From positions 1 through 64,000 of the forward strand of contig DATCMU010000021.1 in assembly GCA_036563245.1 (NCBI GenBank): a stretch of DNA of 64,000 bases, written 5' to 3'. This DNA is from DATCMU01 sp036563245 (GTDB lineage: Bacteria; Pseudomonadota; Alphaproteobacteria; Rhizobiales; Devosiaceae). Shown here in pieces: positions 45,612 to 53,597 of this stretch. How positions within the stretch are numbered: the stretch's first letter is position 1; every line of letters begins with the position of its first letter. The translations under genes and the position numbers were made by a program. The notes beneath the pieces are model-generated. The model was given only the letters and a program-made list of their open reading frames with translations. It did not search any database and was not told the origin of the DNA.

Positions 45612-45980
45612 CTAGTGGGTTTCAACCAGAAGGATATTGCCCTCGCTGTCGCGCAATCGGCACAGGACGGTGTTTTCGTCCCAGGGTGCCGGATGCGGTT
45701 CGACGACGATCTCGACACCGGCCTGGCGCCAGCGTTCGACGCTTTGACGCAGGTCGGTGTCAATGAAATGCAAGGCCGGTTCCTGGTCCGGCCCATCGCT
45801 CGTGCGCCGGACCAGGACGATGCGGGTTTGCGCGCCATCCATGCCCAGTTCCACGAAATCCCAGCCGTCAGGCTCCTTTTCGCGCCACTTGAGCTTGAGC
45901 CCGATCCTGTCGGTGTAGAACGCCAGGGCGCGCTCGAGGTCGTCGACCGGAAGGTTCACGAACTTGACGTGGGTCAGCAT
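45612..45980 (-). CDS. VOC-family protein inside the preT-preA operon
   Basis: 122 aa glyoxalase/bleomycin-resistance-like domain: HVKFVNLPVDDLERALAFYTDRIGLKLKWRE at the start and RLRDSEGNILLVETH at the end. It begins three bases after preT and ends 11 bases before preA, so it must be co-transcribed. Its function in pyrimidine reduction is not known to me. Confidence 0.85.
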   Translation of the reverse strand: MLTHVKFVNLPVDDLERALAFYTDRIGLKLKWREKEPDGWDFVELGMDGAQTRIVLVRRTSDGPDQEPALHFIDTDLRQSVERWRQAGVEIVVEPHPAPWDENTVLCRLRDSEGNILLVETH

Positions 45981-45983
45981 CGC

Positions 45984-47324
45984 CTACACCGAAAGCGCGC
46001 GGTGAATGCTCTCGGCGGCATCGCGCCCCTGAGCCACCGCGGTCACGGTGAGGTCTTCGCCCATCGACGTGCAATCGCCACCGGCCCAGACCTTGGAATG
46101 CGACGAGCGGCCCTCGGCATCGGTACGGATGCGGCCACCATCGAGATCGATCGTCTCGATCCCGTTTGTATCGATCGCCTGTCCGATGGCCTTGAAAACC
46201 TGGTCAGCGGCAATGGTCGTGGTCTCGCCGGTGCCTTCGAGCCTGCCGTCCCTGAGGGTCGTGTACTCCAGTTCGATGCCGGTCACCCTGCCGCCTTCGG
46301 TCATCACGCGCCTGGGGCTCAGCCAGTGCCGGATCGTGACGCCCCTGGACGCCGCGAGATCCTGTTCGAACGCGGAGGCATTCATGTGCTCCTTGCCGCG
46401 CCGGTAGGCGATGGTGACTTCTTCGGCGCCGAGCAGCCTTGATTGCACCGCGATGTCGATTGCCGTCATGCCGCCACCGATCACCACCACGCGCCGCCCC
46501 ACCGGCAGGCTGGAAAGGTCGCGGGACTGGCGCAGGTTGGCGATGAAATCGATGGCGTTGCCGACGCCCTGGGCGTCCTCGCCCTGGGCGCGCAACGCGT
46601 TGACGCCGCCCAGACCGATGCCGAGAAACACGGCGTCATTGCCTGCAATCAGGTTGTCGAGGGAAACGTCGCGGCCAAGCCGCATGCCATGCCGAATGTC
46701 TATCCCGCCGATCGCGGTGACATAATCCACTTCGGCCTGGGCGAAATCGTCCACGGCCTTGTACGCTGCGATACCGTATTCGTTGAGCCCGCCTGCCTTG
46801 GGCCTTGCGTCGTAGATCACGACGTCATGACCGTGCATGGCGAGCCGGTGGGCGCAGGCAAGGCCCGCCGGGCCAGCGCCAACCACGGCCACACGCTTGC
46901 CGGTGGGCGCAGCGCGGGTGAAGAATTGCGCGTTCCGCTGCATGGCCGTGTCGGTCGCATATCGCTGCAACTGGCCGATCTTTACCGGATCGCCTTCGGC
47001 CTCCATGCGCACGCACGCCTCTTCGCAAAGTGTCTCGGTGGGGCAGACCCGGGCGCACATGCCGCCGAGAATATTCTGCTCGAAGATCGTTTCCGCGGCG
47101 CCGAGCGGATTGCCGGTCGAGATCTCGCGGATGAACATGGGAATGTCGATGGCCGTGGGGCAGGCCGTCTGGCAAGGCGCATCGAAGCAGAAATAGCACC
47201 GATCCGCCTCGACATGCGCTTCGTGCGCGTCGAGCGGTGCGTGCAGGTCGGAGAAATTCTCCGCGTATTGCTCCGCACTCAAACGGCCGGCGGCGATCCC
47301 GTCCGCATAAGGACCTGTGGCCAT
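45984..47324 (-). CDS. preT: Dihydropyrimidine dehydrogenase, PreT subunit
   Basis: 446 aa GltD-like flavoprotein. It has an N-terminal helical Fe-S domain with cysteines in CYFCFDAPCQTACPTAIDIP and GGMCARVCPTETLCEEACVR, an FAD Rossmann motif VAVVGAGPAGLACAHRLA, an NAD(P) motif VVVIGGGMTAIDIAV and a final FAD motif in KVWAGGDCT. It feeds electrons to PreA. A RutR-like box lies about 60-70 bp upstream. Confidence 0.95.
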   Translation of the reverse strand: MATGPYADGIAAGRLSAEQYAENFSDLHAPLDAHEAHVEADRCYFCFDAPCQTACPTAIDIPMFIREISTGNPLGAAETIFEQNILGGMCARVCPTETLCEEACVRMEAEGDPVKIGQLQRYATDTAMQRNAQFFTRAAPTGKRVAVVGAGPAGLACAHRLAMHGHDVVIYDARPKAGGLNEYGIAAYKAVDDFAQAEVDYVTAIGGIDIRHGMRLGRDVSLDNLIAGNDAVFLGIGLGGVNALRAQGEDAQGVGNAIDFIANLRQSRDLSSLPVGRRVVVIGGGMTAIDIAVQSRLLGAEEVTIAYRRGKEHMNASAFEQDLAASRGVTIRHWLSPRRVMTEGGRVTGIELEYTTLRDGRLEGTGETTTIAADQVFKAIGQAIDTNGIETIDLDGGRIRTDAEGRSSHSKVWAGGDCTSMGEDLTVTAVAQGRDAAESIHRALSV

Positions 47325-47380
47325 TTCGCATAACCTCCCTCGTGCTTCCCTCGGGATGAAGGCTAGCGCAGTCCTGATTT

Positions 47381-47396
47381 TTTATCAATTGGTCAA
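47381..47396 (-). promoter_or_regulatory. RutR-like operator upstream of preT
   Basis: On the minus strand it reads TTGACCAATTGATAAA: full left arm of the RutR consensus and 5 of 7 right-arm bases. It shares TTGACCA-N-TTG with the site at 42029. It is 57-72 bp upstream of the preT start. Confidence 0.6.
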
Positions 47397-47438
47397 ATTA
47401 TCCGACCCATTTGGCCTGGCAGCGTTTCTGCGGGTTCG

Positions 47439-47452
47439 TTGATCGCGATCAA
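47439..47452. promoter_or_regulatory. FNR/FixK box upstream of hemN (perfect)
   Basis: TTGATCGCGATCAA, an exact TTGAT-N4-ATCAA palindrome, centred about 101 bp upstream of hemN ATG 47547. hemN is a classical FNR/FixK/Anr target. Confidence 0.85.
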
Positions 47453-47546
47453 AGAAGCCATCGGGATCTTTGCCTATTGGTGCCCATGCGAACGGGCGCC
47501 CCTGCTCACCATGCCGGGCGCACTCAGACTATTGGGGACGAGACCT

Positions 47547-48896
47547 ATGGATGCCAGGCTGATCGACTTTTACGCCAAGCCGGTGCCGCGCTACACGAGC
47601 TATCCTACGGCTCCGCACTTCTCCGAGGAGGTGGGGACCACGACCTACAAGAGCTGGCTCTCCGCCGTTCCCGAAGAGCAGGGCATATCCCTTTACATCC
47701 ACATCCCCTATTGCGACCGCCTGTGCTGGTTTTGCGGGTGCAATACCAAGCAGACGCGGCAATATGCGCCGGTTGCCCGCTATCTCGACGATCTCAGGAT
47801 GGAGGTCGAGGCCGTCGCGCGCGCCCTGAATGGCCATGGCGTGGTCACTGCCCTTCATTTCGGCGGAGGGTCGCCGACGCTTCTTTCGCCGGCGGATCTC
47901 AAATCGCTCGATGCCCTGTTGCGTACCTGTTTCGTGTTCGCGCCGGACGCCGAGATCAGTGTGGAGATGGACCCCAACGACATGGACGAGGCCCGCTACG
48001 ACGCCCTCGCCGATATCGGGCTGACGCGGGCGAGCCTCGGCGTGCAGGATTTCGACTTGCGCGTACAGCAGGCGATCAACCGCCTGCAAAGCTTCGAGCA
48101 GACCAGGGAAGTGGTGGACGCCGTGCGGCTGCGCGGCGCACGCTCGGTCAATACCGACCTTCTTTACGGTTTGCCGCATCAAACCGTGGACAGCGTGCTG
48201 GCGACCACGGAACAGATCCTGACCCTCTCGCCGGACCGGATCGCGCTGTTCGGCTACGCGCATGTCCCATGGATGAAGAAGCACCAGACCATGATCGACG
48301 AGTCCGTGCTGCCCGATGTCCAGGAACGTTTCGTGCAGCAAACCGCGGCGGCAGAGCGTCTTGTGGCGGCCGGATACCAGCCCATCGGCATCGATCATTT
48401 TGCCAAGCCGCAGGATTCGCTGGCCATTGCAGCCCGTGAGCGCCGCCTGCGGCGCAACTTCCAGGGCTATACCGACGATTCCGCGCTCACCCTGATCGGG
48501 CTGGGCGCATCCTCCATCGGACAATTCGCCGAAGGCTACGTGCAGAACACCCCCGGTTCAGGCGATTATCGCGCCCGCGTTTCGGAGGATGGGTTCGCCA
48601 CCGTTCGCGGCTATCGCCTGCGCCCCGAAGACAGGGTGCGCGCCCATGTCATCGAAAAACTGATGTGCGGATTCGGCTTTTCGAAAAGCGAGTTGTTCAA
48701 CCGCTTCGGCGCCCAGGCCCTGCCGGTCATTCAGGACGCGGGCCTCTTGCTTGCGACGGAGCCCAATGGGTTCTTCGTGTCGCAGGGCGATGAATTCGTC
48801 GTCCCGGAAGTCGGACGGCCTTTCGTGCGTGCCATTGCCGCGCAGTTCGACAGCTATCTCAAGGCCGGCAAGGCCCGTCACTCCATCGCTGTCTAG
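47547..48896 (+). CDS. hemN: Oxygen-independent coproporphyrinogen III oxidase
   Basis: 449 aa radical-SAM enzyme with the cluster motif CDRLCWFC inside YIHIPYCDRLCWFCGCNTK, and HFGGGSPTLLSPADL (SAM-binding region). The C-terminal HemN domain has LMCGFGFSKSELFNRFG. It oxidatively decarboxylates coproporphyrinogen without oxygen for heme synthesis. The frame is open from TTG 47439, which is the FNR box itself; ATG 47547 (MDARLIDFYAKPVPRYTSYP) fits the family start. Confidence 0.95.
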   Translation: MDARLIDFYAKPVPRYTSYPTAPHFSEEVGTTTYKSWLSAVPEEQGISLYIHIPYCDRLCWFCGCNTKQTRQYAPVARYLDDLRMEVEAVARALNGHGVVTALHFGGGSPTLLSPADLKSLDALLRTCFVFAPDAEISVEMDPNDMDEARYDALADIGLTRASLGVQDFDLRVQQAINRLQSFEQTREVVDAVRLRGARSVNTDLLYGLPHQTVDSVLATTEQILTLSPDRIALFGYAHVPWMKKHQTMIDESVLPDVQERFVQQTAAAERLVAAGYQPIGIDHFAKPQDSLAIAARERRLRRNFQGYTDDSALTLIGLGASSIGQFAEGYVQNTPGSGDYRARVSEDGFATVRGYRLRPEDRVRAHVIEKLMCGFGFSKSELFNRFGAQALPVIQDAGLLLATEPNGFFVSQGDEFVVPEVGRPFVRAIAAQFDSYLKAGKARHSIAV

Positions 48897-48905
48897 CCGG
48901 GGCGT

Positions 48906-49985
48906 TCAATCCGCGCTGCGCTGAGCGGCAATGGCGTCGCGCCACTGCGCGAGGAAGATCCGCCGCTTTGCCGCATCGAGCCCGACCATGAGGGCGGGGG
49001 AAAGCGTTATGGGCCTGAGGATCTGCGGGTCGAAACTCTCGGGCGCCATGGACGCCTTGAGGTCGGACGGGCCGTTGACTGGCGAAAGCAGGCGCGCGTC
49101 GCCGCGCAGGATCTGCTCGCCGGTGCGCGACAAGGCGAATACCATGAAGGCCTCCGCAAGTTCTGGTGCCCTCGCCACGCGCGGTACGAAGGCGGCCCGG
49201 GCGAGCACCAGCGTATAGTCCGATGGCATGACGACGCCCAGGTTGCCGTCCGTCGCCGCCCGCGCAATGGCATAGGAGCCAAGGACATTGTAACCGAGCA
49301 GCAGGCGGCCGTCGGACACCCGGTCCAGAATGTCCGAGGTGCAGCAGAACAGCTGCACGTTGTTGCGCCCGAAACTTTCGGCGAGCCGGCCGAACGTGCC
49401 CGCCTGCCCCGAATCCTCGAACGCAAACAGATAGCCTACGCCAGAGGCCTCGATGTCATAGGTGCCGACGCGGCCGGAAAACCGATCGGTGTCGCGCAAC
49501 AGGTCGATCAGGTCGAAGCGGTTGGCCGGCACTTCGGATGGACTCAGGAGCTTGCGGTTGTAGACGATGACGGCGGGTTCGAAGGTCAGTCCGAACAACT
49601 CGTTTCGCCAGCGGGCCCAGTCCGGCAGGCGGCCGAGCGCCTCGGCGCCGACCTTTCTCGCACAACCGTCGTTGACCAGCTTGACTTGCTGGTCGATGGA
49701 CGAGGACACTACCAGGTCGGCGACGAAGCTGTCGGTGTCGCAGGCCTCTTTCACATGTGCGGTCAGGGCATTGGTGGTGAGTTCGTGATAGACGATGGCC
49801 ACGCCGGGCCGGCCCGCCTGGAAGGCGTGGATCAGGGGCGCAATGGCAGGCAGATCGGTGACGCTTTCGATCACGAGGCGTCCGGTTTCCTGCCCCGTGC
49901 TGGGAAACAGGGTTTCCTCCGCGACGGCAGGGCCTGCCGATGCCAGCAGCGCCGCAAGGCCGATCAGCGCGACGATCGCGTTCAT
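48906..49985 (-). CDS. Orphan periplasmic solute-binding protein linked to a histidine kinase
   Basis: 359 aa with a signal peptide (MNAIVALIGLAALLASAGPAVAE). It is an FbpA-like extracellular solute-binding fold (LVIESVTDLPAIAPLIHAFQAGRPGVAIVYHEL). No permease or ATPase is next to it. Its ATG overlaps the histidine kinase stop, so it is co-translated with the sensor. Inference: it captures the ligand and presents it to the kinase. Confidence 0.85.
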   Translation of the reverse strand: MNAIVALIGLAALLASAGPAVAEETLFPSTGQETGRLVIESVTDLPAIAPLIHAFQAGRPGVAIVYHELTTNALTAHVKEACDTDSFVADLVVSSSIDQQVKLVNDGCARKVGAEALGRLPDWARWRNELFGLTFEPAVIVYNRKLLSPSEVPANRFDLIDLLRDTDRFSGRVGTYDIEASGVGYLFAFEDSGQAGTFGRLAESFGRNNVQLFCCTSDILDRVSDGRLLLGYNVLGSYAIARAATDGNLGVVMPSDYTLVLARAAFVPRVARAPELAEAFMVFALSRTGEQILRGDARLLSPVNGPSDLKASMAPESFDPQILRPITLSPALMVGLDAAKRRIFLAQWRDAIAAQRSAD

Positions 49986-51379
49986 TTCCCCTCCACCAGA
50001 AGCGGCAACTCGATGGCGATCTCGAAGCCCCGGCCGCCAGTACGCGCCGCAACGCTGCCGTGATGGGACCGGGCGACCTGGGCGACGATGGCAAGGCCAA
50101 GGCCGGCGCTGTCCGGTGTTATGCCCGAAGTCGCAAAACGTTCTCCGATTCGTTCGGCCATGCCTGCCGGCAGGCCCTTTCCGCCATCGCGCACCGCAAT
50201 GCGGGCGACGGCGCCACCCGATCGTTCGACCACCAGTTCAACTGGCGGAAGGCCGTGACGAAACGCGTTGTTGAGCAGGTTCTTGACCGCCTCCCTGAGG
50301 CTGAGCGCATCGCCCTTCACGTTGACGCCTTCGTCAGGCAACACAAGTGAGCATCCCACCGCGTCGCTGTCGGCGAGCGTGCGGATTTCGCGCTCGGCGT
50401 CCACGGCCACCCGCCTGAGATCGATGGTCTCGAACGGTTCCGCGTCCGCCCGGTGCGAGACCAGGGCCTGGCTTAGCAACTGGTCGGCAAGCCGGCTCAG
50501 CCCGAGCGCGCGTGCATGAATGCGCTGATGCAGGCGGGCCAGCCGTTGCTCGTCCTTTTCGTCGAGCGCGAGCTGCGACTGGGCCCTGAGCGCGGTGATC
50601 GGGGTCCGGATCTGGTGCGCGGCGTCGGCCACGAAACCCTGCATGGCCTCTATGCGCCGGTCCAGGCGGCCCATGAAGCGGTTTATCGCCTCGATCAGAA
50701 CCCCCACTTCGCGCGGCACGTCGAGGTCGAGGGGCGAGAGATCATGGCTGTCCCTGGCGCGAATGACACGCTGCAGGCGGTCGAGCGGCCTGAGCGCGAA
50801 GCGCAGCAGCAATTGGGCGAGAACCAGAAGCAGCGCGCCGATGACGATGATGGGCACCACCGCCTGGGTGGTGATCGACTGGGCCAGCGCGGCCCGCTCC
50901 TCGGTGGTCTGCGCCACGATCACGGTCAGCTTGCCCGAGAGGGCGCGCTCCGCCAGTTGCCTTGTCAGCATGACGGCACGGATCGGGGCATTCATGTAGC
51001 GGGTCTCGTAAACCTGCTCCCCGGCGTCGCTGGGGCGGCCAGGCAAGGGCAGGTCATCGTAGCCGGTCAGGTTGGCCCCGTCCGGGCCGATTATGCGGTA
51101 GAACACCCGATCGTTGCGCGCCAGCGACAGGAGTTCGAATGCCGAGCTGGGCAGGTCCACGACGGGTTCGCCATCCGTGACCACGACGCGTTCGGCAATC
51201 TGCAGCGCCGCCCCCTTGAGCAGGCGGTCAAAGGCGTCGTCCGCCGCGGAACGGCCGTAGCGGGACGCCGCGAATATGGTCGCCAGCACGACGATTGCCA
51301 GGATCAGCGTCATGCCCGCGCCGACGCGGAAGGTGATCGAGGCAGCAGGTCTTGGCAGCGGATACACGGGGTTGCTCAT
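49982..51379 (-). CDS. Sensor histidine kinase, TctE/QseC-like
   Basis: 465 aa. It has two TM helices (about 14-36 and 160-185) flanking a periplasmic domain of the 2CSK_N type, HAMP-like linker, H-box with VADAAHQIRTPITALRAQ (phosphorylated His), N-box LLNNAFRHG and G-boxes DGGKGLP and GLGLAIV. It is coupled by overlapping codons to the response regulator upstream and the solute-binding protein downstream. Confidence 0.92.
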   Translation of the reverse strand: MSNPVYPLPRPAASITFRVGAGMTLILAIVVLATIFAASRYGRSAADDAFDRLLKGAALQIAERVVVTDGEPVVDLPSSAFELLSLARNDRVFYRIIGPDGANLTGYDDLPLPGRPSDAGEQVYETRYMNAPIRAVMLTRQLAERALSGKLTVIVAQTTEERAALAQSITTQAVVPIIVIGALLLVLAQLLLRFALRPLDRLQRVIRARDSHDLSPLDLDVPREVGVLIEAINRFMGRLDRRIEAMQGFVADAAHQIRTPITALRAQSQLALDEKDEQRLARLHQRIHARALGLSRLADQLLSQALVSHRADAEPFETIDLRRVAVDAEREIRTLADSDAVGCSLVLPDEGVNVKGDALSLREAVKNLLNNAFRHGLPPVELVVERSGGAVARIAVRDGGKGLPAGMAERIGERFATSGITPDSAGLGLAIVAQVARSHHGSVAARTGGRGFEIAIELPLLVEGK

Positions 51380-52053
51380 GAAGGGCGCCCGGTTTCGCTG
51401 GCCTGGTAGCCAAGCCCGCGCAGCGTGCGGATATGCAGGTCGGCGCCGGCAAGCTTGCGCCGGAGCCGCGCGACATAGACCTCGACCGCATTGAGGCCAG
51501 TTTCACCCTCGAAGCCGAACAGGCGGTTATGCAGTTCCTCCTTGTCGAGGACGCGCCCGCGATTGGCGAGGAATATCTCGAGAAGGATCTGCTCGCGGCG
51601 GGTCAGTTCGCACGGCACGCCGGCCACGGTCACCTGCCGGGCCGCCGTATCGAAACGCAGGTTCCCGCATTCGACCGTGGCGGCGCTCTCGCCTTGCTGG
51701 CGCCGGGTGATCGCGCGGGCCCGCGCCTCGAGTTCGCGGAAATCGAATGGCTTGACCAGATAGTCGTCCGCACCCACGTCGAGCGCGTTGATCTTGTCGT
51801 CCGTCGCCATGCGCGCGGTCAGGACGAGCACCGGCACCCCGTTGCGACGGCTGCGCAGCCACTTGAGGAAGTCGAGGCCGGACCCGTCGGGCAGGTTGAT
51901 GTCGAGGATCACCAGATCATAGGCCTCGACCGCGGCGAAATCCTCGGCATCCGCCCTGGACACGGCGAGGTCGCAGGCGTGCCCGGTCTGCTGGAAACGC
52001 TGAACGATCGCCTCGGCGACGTCCTCTGTGTCCTCCACCAGAAGGATTCGCAA
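51376..52053 (-). CDS. OmpR-family response regulator, TctD-like
   Basis: 225 aa. The receiver domain has acidic pocket (ILLVEDTEDVAE), phospho-acceptor Asp in YDLVILDINLPDGSG and Lys in DDYLVKPF. A winged-helix DNA-binding domain follows (LTRREQILLEIFLANRGRVLDKEELHNRLFG, VEVYVARLRRKL). It is divergent from tctC and probably activates tctCBA in response to its kinase. Confidence 0.93.
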   Translation of the reverse strand: MRILLVEDTEDVAEAIVQRFQQTGHACDLAVSRADAEDFAAVEAYDLVILDINLPDGSGLDFLKWLRSRRNGVPVLVLTARMATDDKINALDVGADDYLVKPFDFRELEARARAITRRQQGESAATVECGNLRFDTAARQVTVAGVPCELTRREQILLEIFLANRGRVLDKEELHNRLFGFEGETGLNAVEVYVARLRRKLAGADLHIRTLRGLGYQASETGRPS

Positions 52054-52077
52054 ACCAGTGTCCTCCCTCGAACCCCG

Positions 52078-52094
52078 TGACAGCTTGATGACAG
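52078..52094. promoter_or_regulatory. Direct repeat TGACAG-N5-TGACAG
   Basis: Two TGACAG hexamers (52078-52083 and 52089-52094) spaced 11 bp apart, one helical turn, between the TctD-like regulator and tctC. OmpR-family regulators typically bind such tandem repeats. Confidence 0.45.
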
Positions 52095-52161
52095 TTTCGG
52101 GGCCTACACTTTTTTCACAACCTTCGCACGGAACGTGTGAGGGTGGAACTGTGGGAGGACC

Positions 52162-53148
52162 ATGATGAGAAAATTCGCTGCGGCCGCGGCCGCATCCCTT
52201 TTTGCCGCCTTCGCCTTTGCTGGCGCGGCGGTCGCGTTCGAGCCGGGCAATTCCGAGTGTATCGCCCCGGCCGATGCCGGCGGTGGCTGGGATTTCACCT
52301 GCCGCCAGGTCGGCAAGGCGCTCTATGACGAGAAGATCGTGCCCAATCCGGTGCAGGTCACCAATCTCTCGGGCGGCGGCGGCGGTGTCGCCTGGGCCGA
52401 GGTGGTTTCCAAGCGTAACTCGGACGACAACCTGATCGTCGCCGCGTCATCGGCCACCACGACCCGGCTTGCCCAGGGTGCCTATCCTGGCGCCAGCATG
52501 GATCAGGTCCGCTGGGTCGGCACCATCGGCTCGGACTACGGCGTGATCGCGGTGTCCAAGGATTCCCCGATCAATTCGCTCAAGGACCTGCTCGACCAGG
52601 TCAAGGCCGACCCGACCTCTATCGCGTTCGCTGGCGGCTCCGCGGTGGGCGGCTGGGACCATCTCAAGGTGCTGATCGCGGCCAAGGCCGACGGCATCGA
52701 CGATGTAACCAAGATCAAGTATGTCGCGTTCAACGGCGGCGGCGAGGCGGTGACCCAGCTCCTGGGCGGGCACGTGCAGGCCTTCACCGGCGACCTTTCG
52801 GAAGCCAAGGGCTTCTCGGATTCGGGCGACATCAAGATCCTCGCCGTTTTGGCTCCCGAGCGTCTGCCGGGCGATTTCGCCGGGTTCCCCACTGCCAAGG
52901 AGCAGGGGATCGACGCGGTCGGCGCCAACTGGCGCGGCTTCTACGCACCGGGCAAGATGGATGACGACGCCTACTCGTTCTGGGCGGCGGCGATCAAGAA
53001 GGTCTATGATTCGGATGCATGGAAGCAGGTGATGGCGCAAAATGGCCTGATGCCGCTCGACCTGCAGGGCGACGCCTTCCAGGCGTTCGTGCAGAAGCAG
53101 GTGGACGATACCGCCGCGCTGAGCCGCGAAATCGGCATTCTGAAGTAA
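52162..53148 (+). CDS. Tripartite tricarboxylate transporter substrate-binding protein TctC-like
   Basis: 328 aa with a signal peptide (MMRKFAAAAAASLFAAFAFAGAAVAFEPGNSECIAPADAGGGWD). The mature protein has the TctC/BUG pattern: GGGWDFTCRQVGKAL near the N-terminus and LDQVKADPTSIAFAGGSAVGGWDHL. It binds a carboxylate such as citrate or a related acid in the periplasm. GGGAGGACC lies just upstream of ATG 52162. It is the first gene of tctCBA. Confidence 0.9.
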   Translation: MMRKFAAAAAASLFAAFAFAGAAVAFEPGNSECIAPADAGGGWDFTCRQVGKALYDEKIVPNPVQVTNLSGGGGGVAWAEVVSKRNSDDNLIVAASSATTTRLAQGAYPGASMDQVRWVGTIGSDYGVIAVSKDSPINSLKDLLDQVKADPTSIAFAGGSAVGGWDHLKVLIAAKADGIDDVTKIKYVAFNGGGEAVTQLLGGHVQAFTGDLSEAKGFSDSGDIKILAVLAPERLPGDFAGFPTAKEQGIDAVGANWRGFYAPGKMDDDAYSFWAAAIKKVYDSDAWKQVMAQNGLMPLDLQGDAFQAFVQKQVDDTAALSREIGILK

Positions 53149-53164
53149 GGAGCTCGTGGAGGGG

Positions 53165-53596
53165 ATGAGTGACCGGATACTGGGTATCGCCTGCCTGGCG
53201 CTGGCCGGGCTCTACATAGCCTTCGCCACCCAGATCCAGATCGGCTTCATGTCCGATCCGCTGGGGCCGAAAGCCTTCCCGATCATCATCGGGGCGGCAC
53301 TCGGGATCGCCGGTCTCTATCCTCTCCTCAAGCCCGACCCCGAGCCGGACTGGCCGGCCCGGGGCCGCATTCTGGAGATCGTCTTCGCCGCCGGCGTGAT
53401 GGTTGCCTATACCTACGCGCTCAGGGAGGCCGGTTTCGTGGTGTCGACCGCCATCGCCGCGGCGCTCCTCAGCTGGCGGCTCAATGCTTCCCCGCTGGCC
53501 GCCGCGATCGCCGGCGTGGCCATATCGGTGGGCATCTACGCCATCTTCCATCTCGTCCTGGGGCTTTCGCTGGCCCGCGGCCCCTGGGGGTTCTGA
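53165..53596 (+). CDS. Tripartite tricarboxylate transporter small membrane subunit TctB-like
   Basis: 143 aa with four hydrophobic segments, the TctB size and pattern (QIGFMSDPLGPKAFPIIIGAALGIAGLYPLL). The start is ATG 53165, with GTG 53156 as the alternative. It is 16 bases after tctC and directly before tctA. Confidence 0.85.
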   Translation: MSDRILGIACLALAGLYIAFATQIQIGFMSDPLGPKAFPIIIGAALGIAGLYPLLKPDPEPDWPARGRILEIVFAAGVMVAYTYALREAGFVVSTAIAAALLSWRLNASPLAAAIAGVAISVGIYAIFHLVLGLSLARGPWGF

Positions 53597-53597
53597 A

